Shown piece after piece: positions 1 to 7,207 of a stretch of 14,580 nucleotides of DNA. Every line of letters begins with the position of its first letter. Within the stretch, counting starts at the first letter, position 1. The translations under genes and the position numbers were made by a program. Location of the stretch: assembly GCA_028868235.1 (NCBI GenBank), contig JAGWUW010000022.1:1-14580 (forward strand). Reading direction: 5' to 3'. The notes beneath the pieces are model-generated. The model was not told the origin of the DNA. It saw only the letters and a list, made by a program, of their open reading frames with translations, and searched no databases. This DNA comes from Betaproteobacteria bacterium (GTDB taxonomy: Bacteria > Pseudomonadota > Gammaproteobacteria > Burkholderiales > Rhodocyclaceae).

Positions 1-41
1 GTTGTGTACATCAACTTATTCACTCCATCTTGGTGGCTAGA

Positions 42-407
42 ATGGGAACAACAAATTGCCAGAAGAATCGGCGTGAAATTTCAGATAGAAGATGCAGAGA
101 CCTCGGACCGCCCCCAGGAACCGAGGATAGAAGAAAGTTTCGCGCCGAACTCCGAAATATCCAGATAGCCCCACTCTCCTTAGCCAAATGGGCTGAGTTA
201 GCATCGGACTACTACTATCATCATCCTCCTCCCGAAAGAATTGATCGTCGCATACGCGCCGACAGAAGAATTATTGATAGAGGTCCACCTGCCCAGGTAG
301 CCGAAAGAAGAGTGCATCCTGAGAGACGCTACATCCGCGTTGAGGAAGCATCTATTGCATCATGGGCTGATGCAATGTCGAATTACTATTACCACTTTCA
401 TTTCTAA
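42..407 (+). CDS. Arg-rich small protein with two tandem DRR/GPP repeats, function unknown
   Basis: I do not recognise a named family. The product is 121 residues from ATG 42, which has GGTGG about 5 nt upstream. TTG 30 and GTG 33 are alternative starts, and the frame stays open to the window edge, so the true start could lie further left. It holds two copies of one unit, residues about 10-61 and 69-120. Each copy reads [KR]R-x3-DRR-x4-GPP-x4-[DE]RR, then 17-18 residues to a Trp, then a YYYH run. The same unit occurs once in the small gene at 14230-14409. There is no signal peptide or membrane segment, so it is probably cytoplasmic and strongly basic. About a dozen Arg codons are AGA, unlike the CGN-dominated neighbours, which suggests a different origin or late acquisition. 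The internal repeat and the distant copy with the same spacing make a chance ORF very unlikely. Function is unknown. Confidence 0.75.
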   Translation: MGTTNCQKNRREISDRRCRDLGPPPGTEDRRKFRAELRNIQIAPLSLAKWAELASDYYYHHPPPERIDRRIRADRRIIDRGPPAQVAERRVHPERRYIRVEEASIASWADAMSNYYYHFHF

Positions 408-450
408 TCTCAAAACCAGAAAAAATAGTCGAACAATTCATCGACTTGGT

Positions 451-617
451 GAGCTTGCTTCAACGTATCCAAACTCGCTTGCTTGGCACATCGGACCGGA
501 CAAGAAGTGAAGTGACGATTTGTGGGACGGCTCCGTTACATTAGCAATCGGCGGCCATTGACCGAGAACATTCGAGCTTGCTTCCACATGAATTGGCGAG
601 AAGTAGAAAGCTCGAAT
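451..617. repeat. Short direct repeat and inverted repeat in gene-poor stretch
   Basis: GAGCTTGCTTC occurs at 451-461 and again at 574-584, 123 nt apart. The second copy overlaps a perfect 10-bp inverted repeat, ATTCGAGCTT at 570-579 and AAGCTCGAAT at 608-617, with a 28-nt spacer. No convincing gene lies between 408 and 653; a 60-codon minus-strand frame there starts at TTG without a ribosome binding site. The stretch may be a remnant of mobile or rearranged DNA, but no transposase or insertion-sequence end is recognisable. Confidence 0.45.
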
Positions 618-653
618 CAACTTCTGTACAGGCTGCCCCTCAAGGAAAACATA

Positions 654-1011
654 CTAGCCCTTTACCCAGGGCGCTAGTAGCAAGCGCAAAGCACCTTCGC
701 TCCAACCCCTGATCACCTCGTCGCCAACCACGATCAGGGGTACGCCGTTGCCGCCCAGCTTGTGGTGCTCCTTGAGCGCCTCCAAGCTTTTCTCGATGTC
801 GTATTCCGTATAGTGGATGCCGCGGGTCATCTTGCAGTAACTACACCAGTCGGTTACGTAAAACCGGACTTCGGGCTGGCTGGTAGCGGCTATTCAGAAG
901 CAGCGAACTGCCGACCCTGATGTAAGCCTTCTCGCAGGATGGGCACTGCCAGTCCGGGGCGATGCCATCGGACTTCCGGAAGTAATTGAAGTGTGGGCAG
1001 ATCCGGCTCAC
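654..1011 (-). pseudogene. Decayed zinc-ribbon/glutaredoxin fusion protein gene
   Basis: Two parts of one protein can be read on the minus strand in different frames. From a possible GTG at 1011 the first frame gives a zinc-ribbon-like start containing ICPHFNYFRK, then APDWQCPSCEKAY. A one-base frame change in the linker, around 880-900, leads to a second frame with FYVTDWCSYCKMTR, GIHYTEYDIEKS and NGVPLIVVGDEV, ending at TAG 656-654. That second part is a glutaredoxin fold with its CxxC. Such zinc-ribbon plus glutaredoxin proteins are known in proteobacteria. Three lesions are visible: the frameshift (the first frame hits TAG soon after), one zinc-ligand Cys replaced by Phe (CPHF instead of CPxC), and a loss of about 6-9 residues between MTR and GIHY. 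It lies 24 nt downstream of the algR-like gene on the same strand. The family reading is confident; non-functionality is inferred from the lesions. Confidence 0.75.
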
Positions 1012-1035
1012 GTCGTTATCTCGTCTGGATCGGTT

Positions 1036-1815
1036 TCAGGAATTCCTGATCAGCGCCTTGGCCGGCGCCCACTGCCGGCGGCTGACCGGCAATTTTTCCG
1101 GAATACCACGCAGCAAAGCCCAACCGTAGGCTTCAGCATCGTCTCCCGCCGCCTTCTCGAAGCCAGCCAGTGCTGTCTTGGCGACCAGCACGGCGCGGTG
1201 CAGGCGCATGAAACGGTCGGCAAATTCGGTTTCGAGGTGGGTCAACGCCTCGTCGAACAGGTATTCGCGCTCAGCGGTACGGGCCATCACATACTTGAGA
1301 TCGGCCTTGAAATAGAGGATTTCGCCAACCGGGACAAGCAGCAGCCGACCGCGTTCATGGCAGGAGAGATGGGTGCGTCCACCGCCGCGCATTTCTTGGC
1401 CGATCCCGGCCAGCAAGGTGGCATCCGGATGCTGCACCGGCACTTTCTGTAAGGCAGCCAGCAGGCGTTGGGCGCGCACCGGCTTGAGCAGGTAATCGAC
1501 AGCATTCAGATCGAAGGCCTGGACAGCGTAATTATCATAGGCGGTTGTGAATATGACAGCAGGTGGCTTTTCGAGGCGACCAAGGTGGGTCGCCAGTTCA
1601 ATGCCATCCATACTTGGCATGCGGATATCAGCAAGCACAACGTCGACCGGATGGTTGCGCAGGAAGTCGAGAGCCTGCAGGCCATTGGCCGCCTCGCCGA
1701 CGACTGCGGCGGCCGGCAGTTGCACAGACAGATCGGACAGCAGGGCACGCAAGCGGTCGCGCGCCAGTGGCTCGTCATCGACGATCAGGATTTTCAGCGG
1801 GCTTTCTGTTGACAT
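1036..1815 (-). CDS. algR: LytTR-family response regulator (AlgR-like)
   Basis: This is a DNA-binding response regulator of 259 residues. The N-terminal receiver (about 8-125) has the acidic pair Asp13/Asp14, phospho-acceptor Asp63 in LADIRMPSMDG, Thr90/Thr91 and Lys111 in LLKPV. The C-terminal LytTR domain (about 145-255) carries the typical ILYFKADLKYV and FMRLHRAVLV strands that bind direct-repeat sites. AlgR is about 248 residues in Pseudomonas, so the length fits. Its start overlaps the end of the upstream kinase gene by 22 nt, implying translational coupling and a cognate pair. The ATG at 1815 begins MSTESPLKILIVDDE as expected. Family members control surface behaviour such as type IV pili or exopolysaccharide, but the targets here are not visible. 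A LytR-type name would be equally acceptable; orthology to Pseudomonas algR is inferred from the argH/algZ context. Confidence 0.88.
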   Translation of the reverse strand: MSTESPLKILIVDDEPLARDRLRALLSDLSVQLPAAAVVGEAANGLQALDFLRNHPVDVVLADIRMPSMDGIELATHLGRLEKPPAVIFTTAYDNYAVQAFDLNAVDYLLKPVRAQRLLAALQKVPVQHPDATLLAGIGQEMRGGGRTHLSCHERGRLLLVPVGEILYFKADLKYVMARTAEREYLFDEALTHLETEFADRFMRLHRAVLVAKTALAGFEKAAGDDAEAYGWALLRGIPEKLPVSRRQWAPAKALIRNS

Positions 1816-2807
1816 GGCAGAATAATACGCACCTCGTAGTGGCTGTCTTCAATCACGGTTTCCAGGCGGGCTTCGAGATCGTAATACAGGGCGAGCCGTT
1901 CATGGATATTGGTCAGGGCCATTCGGTTGCCTGCGGCATGCTGTACCTGACCGGTGGTCGGATTGGCAATGGCAATGTGCAATTCGTCGCCCCGCCGCTC
2001 TATGGCAATGCGTACGATACCGCCTTCCGGTGACGGCTCGATGCCGTGATAGACGGCATTCTCGAGCAAGGGCTGCAGCATCAGAGGCGGGATAGGCAAA
2101 TCCATAGCTACGCTCCCCACCTGCCAGTCGACATTCAAGCGGTCGCCCAGACGCAATTTCTCTAACTCCAGGTACTGGCGCCCGAGGGCGATTTCATCGG
2201 CCAGGCAGACCATCTCACTCGGATCGCGCATCGCTGCCCGAAACAGGTCGGACAAGGACTCCAGTGCCTCCTCGGCTTGCTGAGGGCGAGCGCGAATCAA
2301 CGACAGGACTGCGTTCAACGAGTTGAACAAAAAATGGGGTCGGATACGGGCATTCAGAGCGGCCAACCGTGCCTCGGCCTGGGCAGGCGACAACGCCCGC
2401 GAGCGCAATTCGAAATAACCGAGCAGCAATACAGCCGTTGCCATAGCCAACAAAACCGCGCGCAAGGCAGTCCCCGACTCGATCATCGCCAGACTACGGG
2501 CATAGAGAAACATGCTGGCGGCCAACCCACCGGCCAGCGCGATAATAGCGGACTGGCCAACGCGCAGCGGCAGGCGCCACAGCACATCACGTAGCAGGAA
2601 CAGCCCCCCCAGTTCGATCAGGAGCAGCGGTTCAACGATAGCTGCCAATTGCAAATAGTTGTCCAACCATTTCCCAATATCGCTGGACAGAAGCAGAGCT
2701 GCCAAGGCAGCCAGCCCATTGACCCCGAGCAGCACGCGCAGCATCACGCCAAAATTGCGCCAATCGGGCAAGGGGTGCGTGGCCGGAAAGTGCCGTATAC
2801 TTGTCAT
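1794..2807 (-). CDS. algZ: Membrane sensor histidine kinase, LytS/AlgZ (HisKA_7TM-less, His_kinase PF06580) type
   Basis: This is the sensor kinase partner of the LytTR regulator, 337 residues from ATG 2807. About four hydrophobic segments (roughly 20-41, 50-72, 85-104 and 114-133) anchor it in the inner membrane. The His_kinase domain follows, with phospho-acceptor His158 in RIRPHFLFNSLN and the ATP-binding N box QPLLENAVYHG (245-255). The open frame continues upstream far into the argH antisense strand to 3623, but that part is only a shadow of argH; Met at 2807 gives a normal N-terminus close to AlgZ/FimS length (about 358). No strong ribosome binding site is seen, so the start is moderately certain. 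The gene is divergent from argH with 57 nt between starts, the arrangement known for argH and fimS/algZ in Pseudomonas. There is no recognisable extracytoplasmic ligand domain, so the signal is unknown. Confidence 0.87.
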   Translation of the reverse strand: MTSIRHFPATHPLPDWRNFGVMLRVLLGVNGLAALAALLLSSDIGKWLDNYLQLAAIVEPLLLIELGGLFLLRDVLWRLPLRVGQSAIIALAGGLAASMFLYARSLAMIESGTALRAVLLAMATAVLLLGYFELRSRALSPAQAEARLAALNARIRPHFLFNSLNAVLSLIRARPQQAEEALESLSDLFRAAMRDPSEMVCLADEIALGRQYLELEKLRLGDRLNVDWQVGSVAMDLPIPPLMLQPLLENAVYHGIEPSPEGGIVRIAIERRGDELHIAIANPTTGQVQHAAGNRMALTNIHERLALYYDLEARLETVIEDSHYEVRIILPCQQKAR

Positions 2808-2864
2808 CTTTGTGCGGGTTTCTTCGAAATTCGTCGCCGATCTGCCCCATTCTAGACCAGAGTC

Positions 2865-4253
2865 ATGACTTCCAACGCCAATCAATACACTTGGGCTGGC
2901 CGCTTCTCCGAGCCGGTATCCGATCTCGTCAAACGCTATACGGCCTCGGTCGATTTCGACAAACGCATGTGGCGCCAGGACATCCGGGGTTCGCTGGCGC
3001 ACGCCAAAATGCTGGCCAAGCAAGGCATCATCAGCCCCCAGGACTTCGCCGACATCGAGCGCGGCATGGCCATCGTCGCCCAGGAAATCGAGTCCGGCCA
3101 ACTGGAATGGTCGATCGACTTGGAAGATGTGCATCTCAACATCGAGAAGCGCCTGACCGCCCTGGTCGGCGATGCAGGCAAGCGCCTGCACACAGGCCGT
3201 TCGCGCAATGACCAGGTAGCTACCGACATCCGCCTCTACCTGCGCGACGCCATTGACGATATTCAAGTCCTGCTCAAGGCCTTCCGTTCGGCCCTGGTCG
3301 ACCTGGCCGACAAGGAGGCCGCCACGCCGATGCCCGGCTTCACCCACCTTCAGGTTGCCCAACCAGTAACTTTCGGTCACCACATGTTGGCCTACTTCGA
3401 AATGTTCGGTCGTGATAGCGAACGGTTTGCCGATTGCCGCAAGCGTGTCGCCCGCCTGCCACTCGGCGCCGCGGCACTGGCCGGCACCACCTACCCGATC
3501 GACCGTGAATTCGTGGCCCGCGAACTGGGCTTCGAGGGCGTCTGCGAAAACTCGCTCGATGCTGTCTCCGATCGCGACTTCGCCATTGAATTCACCGCTG
3601 CCTGTTCGCTGCTCATGATGCACATCAGCCGCCTCTCCGAGGAACTGGTAATGTGGATGAGCCCGCGCGTCGGCTTCATCCAGATTGCCGACCGCTTCTG
3701 CACCGGCTCGTCGATCATGCCGCAGAAAAAAAACCCGGACGTACCGGAACTGGCGCGTGGCAAGACCGGCCGCGTCTACGGCCAGCTGATGAGCCTATTG
3801 ACCCTGATGAAGTCGCAGCCACTGGCCTATAACAAGGACAATCAGGAAGACAAGGAACCGCTGTTCGACGCTGTCGACACCGTGACCGACACGCTGCGAA
3901 TCTTCGCTGACATGGCCGGCGGCATCACCGTCCGCGCCGACAATATGAAGGCTGCACTGACTCAGGGCTTCGCCACTGCCACCGACCTCGCCGACTACCT
4001 GGTCAAAAAGGGCTTGCCCTTCCGTGACGCACATGAAGCGGTCGGGCATGCCGTCAAGGCAGCGGAAGCCAAGGGCGTCGACCTACCGCAACTTACCCTC
4101 GACGAAATTCGCGCCTTCTGTCCTCAAGTCGAAAGCGATGTTTTCGCCGTGCTAACCGTCGAAGGTTCGTTAGCCAGCCGCAACCACATCGGCGGCACCG
4201 CCCCCGAGCAGGTCAGAGCCGCCGTCGTCCGCGCCCGCCAGCGCCTCGGCTAA
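2865..4253 (+). CDS. argH: Argininosuccinate lyase
   Basis: ArgH catalyses the last step of arginine synthesis, splitting argininosuccinate into arginine and fumarate in the cytoplasm. The 462-residue product matches family length. Visible landmarks are WAGRFSEP near the start, the [13 protein letters not shown] substrate loop (109-121), [10 protein letters not shown] with the conserved Thr160-His161, and the fumarase/lyase superfamily signature [11 protein letters not shown] (281-291), whose Ser282/Ser283 is in the mobile catalytic loop. Members of the family are homotetramers with active sites made from three subunits. The start ATG 2865 gives the standard N-terminus, although the upstream Shine-Dalgarno is weak. 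It is divergent from the AlgZ-like kinase gene and ends before a strong intrinsic terminator, so it is probably transcribed alone. No lesions are seen. Confidence 0.97.
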   Translation: MTSNANQYTWAGRFSEPVSDLVKRYTASVDFDKRMWRQDIRGSLAHAKMLAKQGIISPQDFADIERGMAIVAQEIESGQLEWSIDLEDVHLNIEKRLTALVGDAGKRLHTGRSRNDQVATDIRLYLRDAIDDIQVLLKAFRSALVDLADKEAATPMPGFTHLQVAQPVTFGHHMLAYFEMFGRDSERFADCRKRVARLPLGAAALAGTTYPIDREFVARELGFEGVCENSLDAVSDRDFAIEFTAACSLLMMHISRLSEELVMWMSPRVGFIQIADRFCTGSSIMPQKKNPDVPELARGKTGRVYGQLMSLLTLMKSQPLAYNKDNQEDKEPLFDAVDTVTDTLRIFADMAGGITVRADNMKAALTQGFATATDLADYLVKKGLPFRDAHEAVGHAVKAAEAKGVDLPQLTLDEIRAFCPQVESDVFAVLTVEGSLASRNHIGGTAPEQVRAAVVRARQRLG

Positions 4254-4272
4254 TCTACGTCGCCCACCTGTT

Positions 4273-4301
4273 AAACCGCCGGCAAGACCGGCGGTTTTTT
4301 T
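4273..4301 (+). terminator. Intrinsic terminator of argH
   Basis: A perfect 10-bp stem, AAACCGCCGG (4273-4282) with CCGGCGGTTT (4288-4297) around the loop CAAGA, runs directly into seven T residues (4295-4301). It starts 19 nt after the argH stop codon. Confidence 0.93.
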
Positions 4302-4339
4302 GCGCCTTTTGAATTAGCGGTTTAATATATAAGTGTTCG

Positions 4340-4369
4340 TTGATATACAAACAGCAACTTACCGATAAA
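4340..4369 (+). promoter_or_regulatory. Possible sigma-70 promoter of the OsmC-like gene
   Basis: TTGATA (4340-4345) and GATAAA (4364-4369) are separated by 18 nt and lie 21 nt before the ATG at 4391, in an AT-rich pocket just after the argH terminator. The -35 is a good match and the -10 moderate (4 of 6). This is judged by eye. Confidence 0.35.
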
Positions 4370-4390
4370 ATCAAACTCAGGACGCACAGC

Positions 4391-4768
4391 ATGTACACCA
4401 CCGTGGTCGATAACACACCGCTCATTAAGGTGAGCAGCGCCAAACACGAGGCCAGCTATGCCGTAAATGGCTCCCTGATGAACCCACTGGAAGCCTTCTA
4501 CGCTTCGCTGGCCGGTTGCGCTGCCGTCTATGCCAAAAAAGCCTGCAAGGAACTTGGTGTGCCTGCCGAGGGCATTGCAATTGCTTGCAAGCCCTTTGCC
4601 GGCTCCGGAGGTCCACTGACGCTCGCCAGATTCCGCAGCGAAGTCAGCTTTCCCGCCCATTTCACTGTCGAACAGAAAGCCAAGATACTCGACAGTATCG
4701 CCCATTGCGCGGTAAAAGAAATCGTCATTGACGGTGCAAGTATCGACTTTCAGGTAACGGAAGTTTGA
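4391..4768 (+). CDS. OsmC/Ohr-family protein, small
   Basis: This is a probable OsmC-like thiol protein of 125 residues. Family members reduce organic hydroperoxides or related oxidants with a Cys pair. Here the first Cys (Cys43) lies in the conserved helix of FYASLAGCAAVYA and the second (Cys106) in DSIAHCAVKEIV, the positions expected for the redox pair. The segment MNPLEAFYASLAGC is the family signature. It is a little shorter than typical OsmC (about 140). The start ATG 4391 is preceded by AGGA at 8 nt spacing; the open frame reaches further upstream, but that extension is not family-like. The gene is monocistronic, between the argH terminator and a bidirectional terminator. The actual substrate is unknown; YhfA-like members of this superfamily have no settled role. 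Confidence 0.85.
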   Translation: MYTTVVDNTPLIKVSSAKHEASYAVNGSLMNPLEAFYASLAGCAAVYAKKACKELGVPAEGIAIACKPFAGSGGPLTLARFRSEVSFPAHFTVEQKAKILDSIAHCAVKEIVIDGASIDFQVTEV

Positions 4769-4787
4769 TTCGGCCAAAAGTTGACGT

Positions 4788-4819
4788 AAAAAAACCGGGG
4801 GAAGCCCCGGTTTCGTTTT
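4788..4819. terminator. Bidirectional terminator between the OsmC-like gene and grxD
   Basis: The stem AAACCGGGG (4792-4800) and CCCCGGTTT (4805-4813) closes on a GAAG tetraloop. An A-run on the left (4788-4794) gives a U-tract to minus-strand transcripts from grxD, and TTTCGTTTT on the right serves plus-strand transcripts. It sits 20-45 nt past the OsmC-like stop and 16 nt past the grxD stop. Confidence 0.9.
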
Positions 4820-4834
4820 GTCCACAGTGGAAAA

Positions 4835-5155
4835 TCAGGCAGCAATGCCTTCCAGCAGTTGCTGCAGTTCGCCAGACTGGTACATCTCCTTCATGATGTC
4901 ACAGCCGCCCACGAACTCGCCCTTAATATAAAGTTGCGGAATGGTCGGCCAGTTGGCATATTCCTTGACGCCTTGGCGGACTTCCTCGTCGGCCAGCACA
5001 TTGACGGTGACGAAGTCGTTCACGCCGCACACCTTGAGGATTTGGACGGCAGTAGCAGAAAACCCGCACTGCGGAAAGCGAGCATCGCCCTTCATATAGA
5101 GAACGACAGGGTTGTTGGTCACGGTTTCGTGAATGCGTTTTTGAACGTCGGACAT
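4835..5155 (-). CDS. grxD: Monothiol glutaredoxin, Grx4 family
   Basis: This is a 106-residue class II glutaredoxin with the monothiol active site CGFS (Cys30-Ser33), preceded by the conserved Lys22 in LYMKGD and followed by the cis-Pro region [19 protein letters not shown] that binds glutathione. Family members carry glutathione-coordinated [2Fe-2S] clusters, often with BolA proteins, and act in Fe-S trafficking rather than as reductases. The start ATG 5155 has AGGAG at normal spacing. It lies 12 nt after prmC on the same strand, so it is probably the last gene of prfA-prmC-grxD, ending at the bidirectional terminator. The sequence FPQCGFS differs slightly from the E. coli context, but all key residues are present. 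Confidence 0.95.
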   Translation of the reverse strand: MSDVQKRIHETVTNNPVVLYMKGDARFPQCGFSATAVQILKVCGVNDFVTVNVLADEEVRQGVKEYANWPTIPQLYIKGEFVGGCDIMKEMYQSGELQQLLEGIAA

Positions 5156-5167
5156 GCTATCTCCTGA

Positions 5168-5989
5168 TTACAGATGAGCGCCTGAGACGCGGTCAATACC
5201 GGCCAGGTCGGGATGAGTGAATGCGTTTTTGAACCCGGCAGCGGTCAATAAGTTCCTACTAGCCTCGCCCTGATCGTAACCGTGCTCGAACAGCAGCCAT
5301 CCGCCGGGCCGCAAATGGGTCGCCGCATCGGCGACGATACGCCGAATGCAGGCCAGTCCGGTGCCGCCGGCTTCCTGGTCGGTCAAGGCCATACGCGGCT
5401 CATGAGGCAGGCCGTTCAGTTCCAGATGCGGATCGCCTTCGGCCACATAGGGCGGATTGGAAACAATCAGGTCGAAGCGCTGCCCGGCCAGAGGAGTGAA
5501 CCAGTCGCCAACAAAAAAGACGACGCCCGCCCCCAATCGGCCGGCATTATTTCGGGCCACTGCCAAAGCGCCAGGAGACAGATCAACAGCCGATACGATA
5601 GCGCCTGGATATTCCAGGGCTAGCGAAATGGCAACAATGCCCGAGCCAGTGCCCAGATCGACGATGGCAGGAGATTTTTGTCCTGCCAGCTTACCCCGTG
5701 CCAAATCGATCAACACCTCGGTTTCCGGGCGCGGGATCAGCACGTCAGGCGACACTTGGAAAACCCGCCCGCGAAACTCTGTCTCACCGACAAGATATGC
5801 CAGCGGCTCGCCGGCAGCACGGCGCGTTACCCATTCGGAAAATTGGTCGAAAGCCGGCCCGACAACCGGTGTTTCGGGCCGTGCGAGCAGATCGGCATGA
5901 GAGCAGCCGGTAGCGTATTGCAGCAGCAAGCGGGCGTCGAGTCGATCAATCTGCTGGCGCGCGAAGGCCAGCGCTTCGCCGAGGGTCAT
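5168..5989 (-). CDS. prmC: Release factor glutamine methyltransferase
   Basis: PrmC (HemK) methylates the glutamine of the GGQ motif in release factors, using S-adenosylmethionine. The product is 273 residues, close to the E. coli 277. An N-terminal helical release-factor-binding domain (1-80) is followed by a Rossmann methyltransferase domain with DLGTGSG (111-117), an acidic motif at SAVDLSPGAL, and the catalytic NPPY (178-181) in IVSNPPYVAEG. The ATG at 5989 lies 2 nt after the prfA stop, which implies translational coupling. The same frame is open further upstream inside prfA, but that part is a shadow. Being next to its own substrate gene prfA is a widely conserved arrangement. Confidence 0.96.
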   Translation of the reverse strand: MTLGEALAFARQQIDRLDARLLLQYATGCSHADLLARPETPVVGPAFDQFSEWVTRRAAGEPLAYLVGETEFRGRVFQVSPDVLIPRPETEVLIDLARGKLAGQKSPAIVDLGTGSGIVAISLALEYPGAIVSAVDLSPGALAVARNNAGRLGAGVVFFVGDWFTPLAGQRFDLIVSNPPYVAEGDPHLELNGLPHEPRMALTDQEAGGTGLACIRRIVADAATHLRPGGWLLFEHGYDQGEASRNLLTAAGFKNAFTHPDLAGIDRVSGAHL

Positions 5990-5991
5990 AC

Positions 5992-7074
5992 TCAGTTCTG
6001 TTCTGCCAGTTCGGCCAACTGGTCGGCCTGATGTTCGGACGCCAGCGCCCCAAGCAACTCGTCCATGTCGCCGTCCATGATGGCGGCGATCTTGTACAAC
6101 GTCAGGTTGATGCGGTGGTCGGTGATGCGTCCCTGCGGGAAGTTGTAGGTACGGATACGTTCGGAGCGGTCGCCGGAACCGATCAGGCTCTTGCGGGTGC
6201 TGGCGATGGCGTTCTGCTGGGCGCGCACCTGAACATCCTTGATACGTGCGGCCAGTACGCGCATGGCCGACGCCTTGTTGGCATGCTGCGAACGGCCATC
6301 CTGACATTCCGCGACGATGCCGGTCGGAATGTGCGTGATGCGCACGGCTGAATCGGTCTTGTTGATGTGTTGGCCACCGGCGCCGGAGGCACGGAAGGTG
6401 TCGATGCGCAGGTCGGCAGGGTTGAGATTGACGTCCTCAACCTCGTCGGCTTCCGGCATCACGGCGACGGTGCACGCCGAGGTGTGGATGCGGCCCTGAG
6501 TTTCGGTTTCCGGCACGCGCTGCACGCGGTGACCGCCAGACTCGAACTTCAGGCGCGAATAGGCACCATTGCCGGCCAGCCGGCAGATGATTTCGCGGTA
6601 GCCACCGAGCTCCGATTCGCTAGCCGAAAGAATTTCGACCTGCCAACGCTGGCGTTCGGCGTAGCGCGAATACATACGGAATAGATCACCGGCGAACAGT
6701 GCCGATTCGTCGCCCCCGGTGCCAGCCCGGATTTCGAGCAGAACGCTTTTTTCGTCGTTGGGATCCTTGGGCAGCAGCAGTTTCTGCAGCTCGATCTCAA
6801 GTTCCGGCAGGCGTGCTTTGGCTGCCACCATTTCCTCCTCGGCGAACTCGCGCATGTCCGGGTCAGCCAGCATGGCCTCTGCTTCGGCCAGATCATTTTC
6901 TGCTTGGCGGAAGGCATTGAACTGAATGGCCACCGGCTCGACCTCGGCGCGTTCGCGCGACAGGCGACGGAACTGTTCCATGTTGTCTGCTGCATCAGGT
7001 GCCGACAACATGCGGTCGATTTCATCGAGTCGATCGACCAGCAACTCCAGTTTTTGGCGGATGCTCGATTTCAT
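5992..7074 (-). CDS. prfA: Peptide chain release factor 1
   Basis: RF1 recognises UAA and UAG in the ribosomal A site and triggers peptide release. From ATG 7074 the protein is 360 residues, the same length as E. coli RF1. The codon-recognition tripeptide is PET (188-190) in [13 protein letters not shown], a member of the RF1 PxT type. The catalytic GGQ is at 233-235 in [14 protein letters not shown], with Gln235 the expected target of PrmC. The upstream extension of the frame to 7155 is not family-like. The ribosome binding site is weak. It heads prfA-prmC-grxD; the upstream neighbour in many proteobacteria, hemA, is here separated by a plus-strand signalling gene. Confidence 0.97.
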   Translation of the reverse strand: MKSSIRQKLELLVDRLDEIDRMLSAPDAADNMEQFRRLSRERAEVEPVAIQFNAFRQAENDLAEAEAMLADPDMREFAEEEMVAAKARLPELEIELQKLLLPKDPNDEKSVLLEIRAGTGGDESALFAGDLFRMYSRYAERQRWQVEILSASESELGGYREIICRLAGNGAYSRLKFESGGHRVQRVPETETQGRIHTSACTVAVMPEADEVEDVNLNPADLRIDTFRASGAGGQHINKTDSAVRITHIPTGIVAECQDGRSQHANKASAMRVLAARIKDVQVRAQQNAIASTRKSLIGSGDRSERIRTYNFPQGRITDHRINLTLYKIAAIMDGDMDELLGALASEHQADQLAELAEQN

Positions 7075-7154
7075 TTTTCGGTGTGCTGTCTGATAAAGGG
7101 ACAAAGGGGGCGATATGGTACCCGAGAACACCGCTCGTCGGCGATGGAAGGCCA

Positions 7155-7183
7155 TTGCCAGCGCCTACATATAACGCAATAAT
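7155..7183 (+). promoter_or_regulatory. Sigma-70-like promoter of the diguanylate cyclase gene
   Basis: TTGCCA (7155-7160) and AATAAT (7178-7183) each match consensus at 5 of 6 positions and are separated by an ideal 17 nt. The predicted start near 7190 leaves a leader of about 18 nt before ATG 7208. This supports independent transcription of the gene. Confidence 0.55.
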
Positions 7184-7207
7184 CACAGGCTTATCGGCTG
7201 ACCCTTC

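Noticed and set aside
438..620. 60-residue minus-strand frame with VEASS occurring twice
   Set aside because: The repeated residues only reflect the DNA direct repeat. It starts at TTG without a ribosome binding site and has no recognisable features.
1036..1049. Palindrome TCAGGAATTCCTGA at the algR stop codon as a terminator
   Set aside because: It has no loop and no U-tract on either strand, and is too short to be a convincing terminator.
2808..3623. Long minus-strand open frame extending the kinase gene by about 272 codons across argH
   Set aside because: It is antisense to the well-conserved argH and has no kinase-like or other domain. The kinase has a normal N-terminus at 2807.
5990..6307. 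Upstream extension of the prmC frame inside prfA
   Set aside because: It is an out-of-frame shadow of prfA. PrmC starts properly at 5989, 2 nt after the prfA stop.
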